The position numbers and the translations under genes are program-made. Below, one piece after another: positions 17,222-25,794 of a stretch of DNA of 46,373 nucleotides. Within the stretch, counting starts at the first letter, position 1, and every line of letters begins with the position of its first letter. The stretch comes from Stagnimonas sp. (GTDB lineage: Bacteria; Pseudomonadota; Gammaproteobacteria; Nevskiales; Nevskiaceae), in assembly GCA_030696045.1 (NCBI GenBank), contig JAUYNO010000046.1, positions 1 to 46,373 of the forward strand, in the 5' to 3' direction. The notes beneath the pieces are model-generated. The model searched no databases and had not been told where the DNA came from. It saw nothing but the letters and a program-made list of their open reading frames with translations.

Positions 17222-18724
17222 TTAGTTGGTGACCTTGAATTCGACGCGGCGGTTGTTGTCGCGGCCGGCCTCGCTCAGGTTGGTGTCGATCGGCACGCTC
17301 TCGCCATAGCCGACCGGCTTGAGGTTGCCAGCGCTGACGCCGTTGTCGGTCAGGAAGCGCTTGACCACGTTGGAGCGGCGCTCCGACAGGCCCAGGTTGT
17401 AGGCGTCGGTGCCGACGTCGTCAGTGTGGCCTTCCACGTCCACCTTGACGTCGGGATAGCTGAGCAGGGTCACCGCGACCTCCGCCAGGATTTCCTTGGA
17501 CGGTTCGGTCAGCACGTCGGAGTCGAACTCGAACTTGACGCCGCGCAGGATGAAGCGCTGATCCAGCGCGCAGCCCTTCTTGTCGACCGCCTCACCCGGG
17601 CGCGGCCGGCGGCAGTCGCCCTTCAGCGCGCAACCGTTCGGCAGCACCTTCAAGCCGGGCGGGGTGTTCGGGCACTCGTCGAGGTAGTCGGGAATGCCGT
17701 CGCCATCGCTGTCGAGGGGGCAGCCGTCCTTGCCGGTCGGGATGTCCTTGGGCGAATCCGGGCACTTGTCGAGATAGTCCGGCACACCGTCGCCGTCGGC
17801 ATCCATGAAGGGGCAGCCACGGGCATCGACACGGGTGCCCTTGGGGGTGCTCGGGCACTGGTCAAGATGATCCGGCACGCCGTCGCCATCGCTGTCGAGC
17901 GGGCAGCCGTCCTTGTCGGTGGGAATGCCCTTGGGCGTGCCCGGGCACTTGTCGAGGTAGTCCAGGACGCCATCGCCATCGGCATCGGCGGGGCAGCCAT
18001 CCTTGTTGACCGCAGTGCCCTTGGGCGTGCCCGGGCACTTGTCGAGGTAGTCCGGCACGCCGTCCTGATCGAGGTCGGTCGGGCAGCCGTCGGAGTAGAC
18101 CTTGACGCCGCGCGGCGTATCCGGGCACTTGTCCTTGCCATTCGGCACGCCATCGCCGTCGCTGTCGTCCGGATCATTGCCGAATTTGTAGCGCAGGCCG
18201 ACGGTGCCGGTGCCGACGTTGTAGGTGCTCTTGTCGACCGCGCCCTTCTCGGACACGAAGTCCAAGTTGTAGCGGCCATCAACACGCAGGTCGAGCTGCT
18301 TGGTAATGGCGATGAAGGCGCCGCCACCGAGGCCGAGGCCGACGCCGGTCAGGCTCTCGCCCAGGAAATCGATGGAGTGGATGTTGCCGTTGACCAGGAA
18401 GTAGGGGCGGATGGCCTCGCCCGACTTGGTCAGGTAACCCAGGGCGCTGGCGCCCACCACCATGCGCTCGTAATCGTTGCCGGAGGGCAGGTCATCGACG
18501 CTCTGCTTGCCGTAGCCGCCTTCGAGTTCGATGCCGAAGTTCGGCAGGATGTCCCGACCGACCGCGATGCTGCCCTGCGGCCCGGCCCCCGTGCCGGAGA
18601 AGATTCCGCCTACCGACGGCGCCACGTACCACCGATAGTCCGGTTCGGCCGCGTGCGCGGTCGCGACCAGCCCCAGCGTCGCCAGCGCCGTGTACAACCA
18701 TTTGATCCGCTTCATGAGTGTCAT
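17222..18724 (-). CDS. OmpA-family outer membrane protein with six thrombospondin type-3 repeats
   Basis: A 500-residue surface protein. Signal peptide about 1-26 (KRIKWLYTALATLGLVATAHA). An N-terminal beta-barrel-like domain (28-182) ends in aromatic YKFG. Six Ca-binding thrombospondin type-3 repeats (187-365) follow, each about 30 residues with DxDxDGxxDxxDxCPxTPxG and a closing GC. The C-terminal OmpA domain (390-500) binds peptidoglycan; D435 and R450 in EGHTDDVGTDAYNLGLSERR are the expected diaminopimelate contacts. The architecture is OprF-like, with a longer calcium-binding stalk. Two ATGs 9 bases apart (18724, 18715) are possible starts, neither with a clear Shine-Dalgarno sequence. 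It is divergent from the Ig-like lipoprotein gene. Confidence 0.9.
   Translation of the reverse strand: MTLMKRIKWLYTALATLGLVATAHAAEPDYRWYVAPSVGGIFSGTGAGPQGSIAVGRDILPNFGIELEGGYGKQSVDDLPSGNDYERMVVGASALGYLTKSGEAIRPYFLVNGNIHSIDFLGESLTGVGLGLGGGAFIAITKQLDLRVDGRYNLDFVSEKGAVDKSTYNVGTGTVGLRYKFGNDPDDSDGDGVPNGKDKCPDTPRGVKVYSDGCPTDLDQDGVPDYLDKCPGTPKGTAVNKDGCPADADGDGVLDYLDKCPGTPKGIPTDKDGCPLDSDGDGVPDHLDQCPSTPKGTRVDARGCPFMDADGDGVPDYLDKCPDSPKDIPTGKDGCPLDSDGDGIPDYLDECPNTPPGLKVLPNGCALKGDCRRPRPGEAVDKKGCALDQRFILRGVKFEFDSDVLTEPSKEILAEVAVTLLSYPDVKVDVEGHTDDVGTDAYNLGLSERRSNVVKRFLTDNGVSAGNLKPVGYGESVPIDTNLSEAGRDNNRRVEFKVTN
17630..18166 (-). repeat. Tandem ~90-bp coding repeats (six TSP3 units)
   Basis: Six in-frame units of about 90 bases inside the ompA gene encode the thrombospondin type-3 repeats. 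Unit spacing is 30 residues, with one 31-residue unit. Such repeats can recombine, so repeat number may vary between strains. Confidence 0.85.
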
Positions 18725-18941
18725 CCGTGGATGCTGCCGTTGCGTTGTGATTTTGGATGCCCTACCGCGCCATGCCCGACTTGTGGACCAAGAGTTGCAT
18801 GTTTTACTACTGCGCGGTCACGACTTTCCGACCCCTGAGCGATTATGATTCGCCAAGGGCAGCGTCGTAAACCGCTTCTCGACGTGGAAACCTAAAGAAT
18901 TTTGTGCCAGCCTCAACCAATCCGGGACAGGGGAACTTCAG

Positions 18942-21065
18942 ATGATTCGCTTTGCGTGGTTAACGACGGCTTGTGCGGTATTGCTTACGGCTTGCGGTGG
19001 AGGTGTGTCCAGCCCTGACTTCCAGGGACAGCTGGTCGGGGTCGACATTCTGTATCCGTCCTCCACCACCACCAGCACAGCCCGGGTCACCCCGGGCACG
19101 ACGGTGCAGTTCGATGCCGTCGGTCTTTACTCGACCGCTCCCGGTACCACTGCCGGCACCGGCCTGGTTGCCTGCCCCACGGCGGCCGACACGGCGCGCG
19201 TCTGCCGTCAGGGCAGCATCAGTGGCGTGACTTGGAGCGTGGATGCTTCCGGCACCGGCAGCAGCGGCCCGGTGGCGACTATCGGCGCCAGCGGTCTGGT
19301 CACTGGTGTGCGGCGTGGTCTCGCGACCGTTCGCGCCCGGGTTGCCAACCTTGAAGACGCGACCCAGGGCCTAATCGTCAATGGTTCGGTGCTGAAGTCG
19401 GTTGCCATCACCTCGGTGGACCCGAAAAACAATGTGTCCGCTACCAGTGTGCCGACCGGTCGGAGCTTGGTGCTGACCGGCATCGCTACCTGCGAGAGCG
19501 GCTTCAGCGGTGGTGCGGATTCGAATACGCTTACCGACGACGACGACGAATTCAACGCGACGGACGTCTGCACAAATCTCGACTACCTCTACTCTTGGTC
19601 GCTGCCGAGCACGGCCGATCAGACCACGGTGGAATTCACGCCCACCAGCAAGACCGGTGAGGCGATCGCGATCAAGACCAAGAAGTTCGGTCCGTTCCAG
19701 ATCATCGCCGCGTATACCAACGAAGAAGGTATTCGCAAGGAGGCGACGATCAACCTGAATGCCAGCGAGCGCGTGCTCGATGACATCGTGGTGTCGGCCG
19801 ATCCGGTCCAGGCGGCGCCGGTGCCGGTGGTTATCGGCACCAAGACCCGCTTCATCGCGAAGGGCGTGTTCAGCGACGGCAACACCGACGACATCCGCGC
19901 CAGCGACCTGAAGACCGCCCTGGTCTGGACTCAGGACGCTTCGGCCGTCGGCAAGATCACCATCGAGAATTCCGGCAGCTCGCCCAATGCGGCGGTGCTG
20001 GTCTCGGGTGATACGGTTGGCGTCACCGGCCTGACCGCGACCAGCAGCAACACCGAGACCAATATTCCCGGCAAGCCCAATGGCCTGGAGCTGGTGGATC
20101 GGATCGGCATCGAGGTCAAGACCTTCGGTCTGCTCGGCCTGGTCGATATCTGCCCCTTCGATTCGATTGGCAGCGAGTGCCTGCAGAACCGGCAGCTGCC
20201 CCTGGGTTCCACCACCAAGTTCAAGGCGCGTGGCAAGTTCCAGGACAACCCGAATGTCCCGCGCGACATTGATCCGACCAAGATCCCGCTGACCTGGAGC
20301 AAGACGGTCACCCCCAGCACCGGCGACGTGACCATCGTGAGCGCCGGCACTCCGGCGGTTACCACGGGCGAGGTCACGGCCACCAAGCAGGGCACGGTCA
20401 CGCTCAATGTCGCGATTTCGGACATCAACGTCGAGCCGGCGGCCAGTCCGCGCCAGGTCAGCGCGATTGCGACGGTGACCGAGTCCCTGTGCGTGGACCA
20501 GATGCTGACGAGCAATGGTACCGCTGCCGCCGGTTCGAGCACGAACGTGGTGAACCTTGGCAACGTGATTGACGCCGACGCCAATACCTTTGGGCAGATC
20601 ACGGTCACTCAGGCTGGCGCCTTGCCCATCGGTGGCGGCGCTGTGGAAAATGCCAGCTTCCGGCGTGATGCCACGCTGGTGACGCCGCCTGCGCTAGGTT
20701 ATAACGTCGGCTTCCTGGCCTCGTTCGCCGCGACCTTCAATCCCGAGCAGCTGATCACGATCCAGACGCTGGATGCCCAGGGCAACATCGTGCAGGGCAA
20801 CGATACGGACAGTGGCCAGCTCAGGGTCTCCGCGTCCGATACCGGGGTGACCCGCAGCACAGGTGGTGCCACGACAGCCCGGCTATTCGCTATCAAGGCC
20901 AATGCCACGCTGCCTTTCGCAGGCTTGCGTATCCGGGTGCGTCCGCCAGAGGCCGCCGATTTCCCCACGGATCCGGAAGCGTTTCTTGAATTCCTGCAGT
21001 CGCTTTTTGGCGGCGATGACTTCGATGTCCAGGTATGGGCGGCTTGCGCCAACTTCAGCGATTGA
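18942..21065 (+). CDS. Large lipoprotein with bacterial Ig-like (BIG2-type) domains
   Basis: A 707-residue exported lipoprotein. The signal ends in LLTAC with the lipidated Cys at 18, followed by GGG. Several beta-rich segments resemble group-2 Ig-like domains, for example VTPGTTVQFDAVGLYST and ATIGASGLVTGVRRGLATVRA near 50-140; later KTRFIAKGVFSDGNTDDIRAS and TTKFKARGKFQDNP, where similar phrases recur. The last about 200 residues do not match a fold I know. No enzymatic motif is visible. GGGGAA lies before the ATG. It sits alone between the divergent ompA gene and a terminator. A role in the cell envelope or adhesion is only a guess from the domain type. Confidence 0.8.
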   Translation: MIRFAWLTTACAVLLTACGGGVSSPDFQGQLVGVDILYPSSTTTSTARVTPGTTVQFDAVGLYSTAPGTTAGTGLVACPTAADTARVCRQGSISGVTWSVDASGTGSSGPVATIGASGLVTGVRRGLATVRARVANLEDATQGLIVNGSVLKSVAITSVDPKNNVSATSVPTGRSLVLTGIATCESGFSGGADSNTLTDDDDEFNATDVCTNLDYLYSWSLPSTADQTTVEFTPTSKTGEAIAIKTKKFGPFQIIAAYTNEEGIRKEATINLNASERVLDDIVVSADPVQAAPVPVVIGTKTRFIAKGVFSDGNTDDIRASDLKTALVWTQDASAVGKITIENSGSSPNAAVLVSGDTVGVTGLTATSSNTETNIPGKPNGLELVDRIGIEVKTFGLLGLVDICPFDSIGSECLQNRQLPLGSTTKFKARGKFQDNPNVPRDIDPTKIPLTWSKTVTPSTGDVTIVSAGTPAVTTGEVTATKQGTVTLNVAISDINVEPAASPRQVSAIATVTESLCVDQMLTSNGTAAAGSSTNVVNLGNVIDADANTFGQITVTQAGALPIGGGAVENASFRRDATLVTPPALGYNVGFLASFAATFNPEQLITIQTLDAQGNIVQGNDTDSGQLRVSASDTGVTRSTGGATTARLFAIKANATLPFAGLRIRVRPPEAADFPTDPEAFLEFLQSLFGGDDFDVQVWAACANFSD

Positions 21066-21081
21066 TCCATTGCATGAAGTG

Positions 21082-21114
21082 AAGAAAGGGCGCCTTGGGC
21101 GCCCTTTCTTTTTG
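21082..21114 (+). terminator. Terminator after the Ig-like lipoprotein gene
   Basis: A perfect 13-bp stem (21082-21094 with 21098-21110), 3-base loop TTG, followed by T-rich sequence. It also lies just beyond the stop codon of the convergent acyl-CoA dehydrogenase gene. Confidence 0.92.
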
Positions 21115-21119
21115 TGCGC

Positions 21120-22283
21120 TCAGTAGCCGAGCTGCTTGCCCGCCAGGTCCTTCATGATCTCCATCGACCCACCACCAATGGTCAGTACCTTGGTTTCGCG
21201 ATAGATGCGCTCGACCCGCGAGCCGCGCAGGTAGCCGGCGCCGCCGAAGATCTGCATGGCCTCGTTGGCGATCCATTCCAGCGCGGTGCAGGCGTGGTTC
21301 TTCAGCAGGCAGACCTCGGCGACCGGCATCCCACCAACTTTACTGCCCTGGCTGACCCGCCAGGCCAGCACCTCGAGGTGGGCCTTCACGGCGTCTAGCC
21401 GCATTTTCATGTCGGCCAGCTTGTGGCGGATCACTTGGTTGCGGATCAGGGGCTTGCCGAAGGTCTGGCGCTCGCGGGCGTAGGCGAGGCTATCCAGATA
21501 ACAGACCTGGGCGAAGGCCCAGGCCTGGGCAGCGAGCATGATCCGCTCCTGGTTGAAGTTCATCATGATCGCCATGAAGCCCAGGTTCTCGGCGCCGATG
21601 CGGTTGGCGACCGGCACCCGACAGTCCTGGAAGTAGAGCGTCGCGGTATCCGAGGCCCACCAGCCCATCTTCTGCATCGGTGTGCGGGTGAAGCCGGGCG
21701 TGCCGGCCTCGACCACCAGCAGCGAGATGCCGCCCATGCCTTCGCCGCCGGTGCGCACCGCGCAGGTGACGTAGTCGGCGCGCATGCCGGAGGTGATGAA
21801 GGCCTTGCTGCCGTTGACCAGGTAGTGCTCGCCCTCGCGCACTGCGCGGGTCTTGATGGCGGCGACATCGGAGCCGCCGCTGGGCTCAGTGATCGCCAGT
21901 GCCGCGATCTTCTCGCCGGCCAGTACCGGCGCGGCGAAGCGGGCGATCTGTTCCGGCGTGCCGGCGTGGCAGATCGGCGGGGTGGCGATGCCGTGGCTCA
22001 TCAGCGAGGCGATCACGCCGCCGCTGCCGGCGCGCGCCAATTCCTCGGTCAGCACGATCAGGTAGAACAGGTCCGGCACCTCGACTCCACCTGCGCGCTC
22101 GGGAAAGCCGATCTGCAGCAGTCCGGCCTCGGCGGCCTTGCGGTGCAGTTCGCGGGGGATCTGTTCGGCCACCTCCCAGGCATCGACGTAGGGGACAATC
22201 TCTCTTTCCGTGAAGCGTCGTGCCTGAGTCCGAAAGTCCTCGTGATCTTCGTTGTAAAAAGGGCTTCCGGTGGCTACTGCCAT
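21120..22283 (-). CDS. Acyl-CoA dehydrogenase (citronellyl-CoA-dehydrogenase-like group)
   Basis: A 387-residue FAD-dependent acyl-CoA dehydrogenase, distinct from the one at 11179. Motifs: ITEPSGGSDVAAIKTRA, FITSGMRADYVTCAVRTG, MGWWASDTATLYFQDCRVP and, near the end, IFGGAGYLRGSRVERIYRE, then IGGGSMEIMKDLAGKQLGY. Like the other copy it has IGGG at the site of the MCAD catalytic Glu. I prefer the ATG at 22283, which has GAGGAG six bases upstream; the ATG at 22289 overlaps that sequence. It is divergent from the acyl-CoA ligase locus across 98-104 bases, so the two were probably regulated together. The substrate is unknown. Confidence 0.88.
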   Translation of the reverse strand: MAVATGSPFYNEDHEDFRTQARRFTEREIVPYVDAWEVAEQIPRELHRKAAEAGLLQIGFPERAGGVEVPDLFYLIVLTEELARAGSGGVIASLMSHGIATPPICHAGTPEQIARFAAPVLAGEKIAALAITEPSGGSDVAAIKTRAVREGEHYLVNGSKAFITSGMRADYVTCAVRTGGEGMGGISLLVVEAGTPGFTRTPMQKMGWWASDTATLYFQDCRVPVANRIGAENLGFMAIMMNFNQERIMLAAQAWAFAQVCYLDSLAYARERQTFGKPLIRNQVIRHKLADMKMRLDAVKAHLEVLAWRVSQGSKVGGMPVAEVCLLKNHACTALEWIANEAMQIFGGAGYLRGSRVERIYRETKVLTIGGGSMEIMKDLAGKQLGY

Positions 22284-22387
22284 TTCCATCTCCTCGAAAT
22301 ATTGTCGTCCCGGCAGGTTACGGGAGCGCTTGACGATGCGCTAGCATCCGGCCACAACCCGCCGGCGACGCGAACCGAGGAGAAATC

Positions 22388-24082
22388 ATGTCCGCGCATC
22401 CCTGTGCCCCCGAGCATCTGCCGCTGGCGCGCATCTTTCACTGGGAGCGCGAGCGGGCGCACTATCCCTATCTGACCCAGCCCATGGGCCGGGGCCATGT
22501 GCGCGACTACAGCTGGGCGCAGGCGGTGGGCGAGGCGCGCCGGGTGGCGGCCTGGCTGCGGGCCCAGGGCTGGGAGCCCGGCGCGCGCGTCGCCATCCTG
22601 TAGAAGAACTGCGCGCACTGGGTGATGGCCGATTTCGCGATCTGGATGGCCGGCTATGTCAGCGTGCCGATCTACCCGACCCTTACCGCGGACAGTATCC
22701 GGCAGATCCTGGAGCACAGCGAGGCCAGGGCCTGCCTGGTCGGCAAGCTCGACGGCTGGGAGGCGATGCGGCCGGGCATTCCCGGCGGCGTGCTCTGCTT
22801 CGCCACCGCGCTGTCGCCGAAGACCGACTACCCGCAATGGGAGCAGATCGTCGCCGACACCGAACCGCTGGAGGGCGAGATCGTCCGCGACGCCGACGAA
22901 CTCGCCACCATCGTCTACACCTCCGGCACCACCGGCATGCCCAAGGGCGTGATGCACGGCTTCGGCAGCATCGGCTGGTCGACCGGGCCGGTGACGCTCG
23001 CCAGCGGCATCAGCGCCGACGACCGTATGCTGTCCTACCTGCCACTGGCGCATGTCGCCGAGCGCTGGCTGGTGGAGGCGGCCTCGATCCGCTCGGGCTT
23101 CCACGTCTATTTCGCGGAGTCGCTCGATACCTTCCTCGCCGACCTGCGCCGGGCCCGGCCCACACATTTCATTTCGGTTCCCCGGCTGTGGACCAAGTTC
23201 CAGCAGGGCGTGTTCAGCAAGCTGCCCAAGCAGAAGCTGGACTTGATCTTCCGGCTGCCGCTACTGGGCGGCCTGATGAAGAAGAAGATTCTCAAGGGCC
23301 TGGGCCTGGAGCACTGCCGCTACGCCGGCGGCGGCGCGGCGCCGATGCCACCCTCGCTGATCCAGTGGTATCGCGACCTGGGGCTGGAGCTGCTTGAAGG
23401 CTATGGCATGACCGAGAACTTCGGCTGCTCGCACGGCTCGCGGGAGGGGCGCTCGCGGATCGGCTATGTCGGCGAGGCCTGGGAGGGCACCGAGCATCGC
23501 CTGTCGCCGGAGGGCGAGGTGCAGACGCGCGGGCCGACCACCATGCAGGGCTATTTCAAGGAGCCGGAGAAGACCCGCGAGGCAATAACCGAGGACGGCT
23601 GGTTGCGCACCGGCGATCTCGGCGAGATCGACGCCATGGGCCGTCTGCGCATCGTCGGCCGGCTCAAGGAGCAGTTCAAGACCAGCAAGGGCAAGTACGT
23701 CGCGCCAGCGCCGATCGAGAACAAGCTCAGCACCCATCCGGCGCTGGAGGCCTGCTGCGTGGTCGGCGCCGGCTTCCCGCAGCCGTTCGCCCTGCTGATG
23801 CTCAATCTCGAGACCGCGAACGCCTGCGCCGACGACGCCGGCCGGCGGGCTGAACTCAATGCCTCGCTCAAGCATCTGCTCGACAGCGTCAATGCGGGTC
23901 TGGACGAGCACGAGCGGCTGGATTTCCTGGTCATCGTCGCGGAGCAGTGGACGGTCGAAAACGGCTACATCACGCCGACGCTGAAAGTGAAGCGGCCGGT
24001 GATCGAGGTGACCTACGGCCCGCAGTTCGGAGCCTGGGCCGCGAAGAAGCAGGCGGTGCTCTGGCAGGCCCTGCCAGCCTGA
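22388..24082 (+). pseudogene. AMP-forming long-chain acyl-CoA ligase interrupted by an in-frame amber codon
   Basis: The intact gene would encode about 564 residues of an ANL-superfamily acyl-CoA synthetase. The reading frame is open from the ATG at 22388 (GGAG upstream) except for TAG at 22601-22603. Reading continues in the same frame with KNCAHWVMADFAIWMAGYVSV, which matches how this family normally proceeds after VAILS; TCG (Ser) to TAG is one base change. Downstream parts look undamaged: the P-loop YTSGTTGMPKGVMHG, YGMTENFG, and the hinge segment GRLRIVGRLKEQFKTSKGK. Reinitiation at 22622/22625 would lose the first 78 or so residues and has no Shine-Dalgarno sequence. A sequencing error or amber readthrough is possible. 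It diverges from an acyl-CoA dehydrogenase gene. Confidence 0.85.
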
Positions 24083-24130
24083 GACCTCGGCTATCGGGGG
24101 CATGAGGGTTTCGCGGCCCGCCCGGGCGAT

Positions 24131-24145
24131 TGGCACGTGCTTTGC
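24131..24145 (+). promoter_or_regulatory. Sigma54 (RpoN) promoter
   Basis: TGGCAC, five bases GTGCT, TTGC: TTGGCACGTGCTTTGC overall. This is a complete -24/-12 element (GG at 24132-24133, GC at 24144-24145). Transcription should start near 24157, about 22 bases before the ATG of the lysyl-oxidase-like gene. No enhancer-binding protein gene is in the window. Confidence 0.8.
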
Positions 24146-24178
24146 GCTGCTCCTGGCATTGCCACCAGGGGACGCGCG

Positions 24179-25726
24179 ATGCGGGAATGCAGCAGGAAAC
24201 CAGGTCTTGGGACCACCTTGTCAGGCTTGCTGATGCTGTGTGCGAGTGCCGGCGCCCAAGCGCACAGCAGCGCCCACGCCGCCGCCAAGGCCGGCCTGGC
24301 CGGCAAGCCGCTCGGGCTCGACCAGGCCGTGTTCTGGGATGGCGGCACGCTCGACGGCAATGTCCAGAACGCCGCGTTGTGCGGCACCGCCGGCGAATGC
24401 CCGAGCTACAGCCTCAGCATCGTGCATGGCGGCGCCCGGCTGCGCGTCGGCATCGACAGCCCGGTACGCAGCAATACCTTCGCGGTGGAAATCCTCGACG
24501 CCAGCGGCGCGGTGCTGGCCAGCGACGAGAACTCCAACCAGTTCAATTCCGAGGCCATGCTGCTGCACCCGGATGGCGGCGTGTACACGGTGCGGGTGCG
24601 ACCGGTTTCGGTGCAGCAGGGTTCCTACCGCATGCGCGCCAAGCTGGAGGCGATGCTGCCGGAAGATCTGCCGAGTTCGGCGACCGCCATGCCGCTGCTG
24701 CCCAATCTCAAGGTCGTGCCGCCCTACGAGTTCGGCTTCATCGCGCCCGCCAATCCGCTCAACGGGGTCTACCCGCCCGACACCGTCAACCCGCCGCTGG
24801 ACGTGGCCGGTATCCATCCGATCTCCTGCAGTGCCGATGAGATGGCGCCCGTGGCGCTGGGCGGCGGCGGTGCCAGCAAATGCCTGCGCTTCACCTCCGG
24901 CCCGATCAATCTCGGCGCCGGCATCTACGACATGCGCTTCGACCTGATCGGTGACTTCATCGCCGGCGCCGCCCAACTTGCGCCGCAAGAGGCCCTGTCG
25001 CGCATCGTCATCGGCCCGATGCGCCAGGTCATCCACTACAGCGACGGCAGCACCCAGGAACGCGACGCCGGCACCTACAGCTTCCATCCGGTCCACGCTC
25101 ATTTTCACGATGACTATGTGCTGAGTTTCCGGCTCTATGCCGTGCACGACTACGCCAGCGGAGCGCTGGAGCGGGTGGGCGAGGGCAGCAAATCGGGTTT
25201 CTGCCCGGCCGATCAGCTCTGGGGTGACTGGTACAGCTTCGACCAGGGCTACGAAGTGCCGGGCGGCGACGAGCCGCTGGGCAATTGCAGTTCGCCGGCC
25301 AACGGCGTGATGGGCCTTTCGGTCGGCTGGGGTGATGTCTACCGCTGGCAGCGTCCGGGTATGTATGTCGAGTTCGCCGGCCAGCCCAACGGACGCTATG
25401 TGGTGCAGTCGCGGGTTGACGAGCAGGACCACATCCTTGAGAGCAGCGAGGCCGACAACGCCGCCTACGCCTATGTGCAGGTCGAGAACGACGTCGTGCT
25501 GCTGCTGGAGCGCGGCTGGGGCGAGAGTCCCTGGGACCCGGGCAAGACGGTGTTCGCCGGCACGGGGCCGGCGCAGCGGGCGCCCATGAAGCTCGATGCC
25601 ACTACGCCGGATAGCGGCGAGATGCTGACAGCCTCCGAGAGCGGTTCCGGCGGTTCTTTGCCGGCGGCGCTACTGTTGCCCTTGCTCGTCGCCGGCCTGT
25701 GCCGGCGGCGGATGTGGCGCGTATAG
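24179..25726 (+). CDS. Exported lysyl-oxidase-like protein with GlyGly-CTERM-type tail
   Basis: A 515-residue exported protein. Signal peptide about 1-28, ending ASAGAQA. A PPC-like beta-sandwich (about 66-157) leads into a lysyl-oxidase-like domain (about 180-440). The His-rich metal site is HPVHAHFH (H303, H306, H308, H310), and VDEQDHILESSEADN near the end is typical of this family, whose known members are copper amine oxidases. The tail, GSGGSLPAALLLPLLVAGLCRRR, is a Gly/Ser stretch, short membrane helix and Arg cluster, as in GlyGly-CTERM sorting signals cut by rhombosortase. The ATG at 24179 has AGGGGA upstream; the GTG at 24137 falls in the sigma54 promoter. Amine-oxidase activity is inferred, and the quinone-forming residues cannot be confirmed by eye. 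Confidence 0.75.
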   Translation: MRECSRKPGLGTTLSGLLMLCASAGAQAHSSAHAAAKAGLAGKPLGLDQAVFWDGGTLDGNVQNAALCGTAGECPSYSLSIVHGGARLRVGIDSPVRSNTFAVEILDASGAVLASDENSNQFNSEAMLLHPDGGVYTVRVRPVSVQQGSYRMRAKLEAMLPEDLPSSATAMPLLPNLKVVPPYEFGFIAPANPLNGVYPPDTVNPPLDVAGIHPISCSADEMAPVALGGGGASKCLRFTSGPINLGAGIYDMRFDLIGDFIAGAAQLAPQEALSRIVIGPMRQVIHYSDGSTQERDAGTYSFHPVHAHFHDDYVLSFRLYAVHDYASGALERVGEGSKSGFCPADQLWGDWYSFDQGYEVPGGDEPLGNCSSPANGVMGLSVGWGDVYRWQRPGMYVEFAGQPNGRYVVQSRVDEQDHILESSEADNAAYAYVQVENDVVLLLERGWGESPWDPGKTVFAGTGPAQRAPMKLDATTPDSGEMLTASESGSGGSLPAALLLPLLVAGLCRRRMWRV

Positions 25727-25730
25727 CGTG

Positions 25731-25794
25731 CGTAGGGTGGGCTTCAGCCCACGCGGATTGCGCAATACCTCGGTGGGCTGAAGCCCACCCTACG
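25731..25794. repeat. Perfect 22-bp inverted repeat, supplying the dxs stop codon
   Basis: The left arm 25731-25752 (CGTAGGGTGGGCTTCAGCCC then AC) and the right arm 25773-25794 are exact reverse complements, with a 20-base spacer. The core GTGGGCTTCAGCCCAC is a dispersed intergenic palindrome seen in many proteobacteria. It begins 5 bases after the lysyl-oxidase-like stop codon. The dxs stop codon (25790-25792 on the minus strand) lies inside the right arm. Confidence 0.85.

Noticed and set aside
17630..18166. Regular ~90-bp repeats considered as a CRISPR or minisatellite.
   Set aside because: They are in frame, encode TSP3 motifs, and have no unique spacers.
17144..18838. A 564-codon plus-strand frame opposite ompA.
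   Set aside because: It mirrors the repeat periodicity of ompA and has no start signal; the OmpA frame is clearly the coding one.
18725..18941. A possible sigma-E type promoter (GTGGAAACCT) in the ompA/lipoprotein intergenic region.
   Set aside because: Only the -35-like half is suggestive; no matching -10 at the right spacing.
22622..24082. The second part of the ligase as an independent shorter enzyme.
   Set aside because: It lacks the N-terminal part of the ANL fold and a ribosome site; the same frame upstream supplies the missing family sequence, so it is one broken gene.
24137..24178. GTG at 24137 as the start of the lysyl-oxidase-like protein.
   Set aside because: It lies within the sigma54 promoter, upstream of the expected transcription start; the ATG at 24179 has a ribosome site and gives a clean signal peptide.
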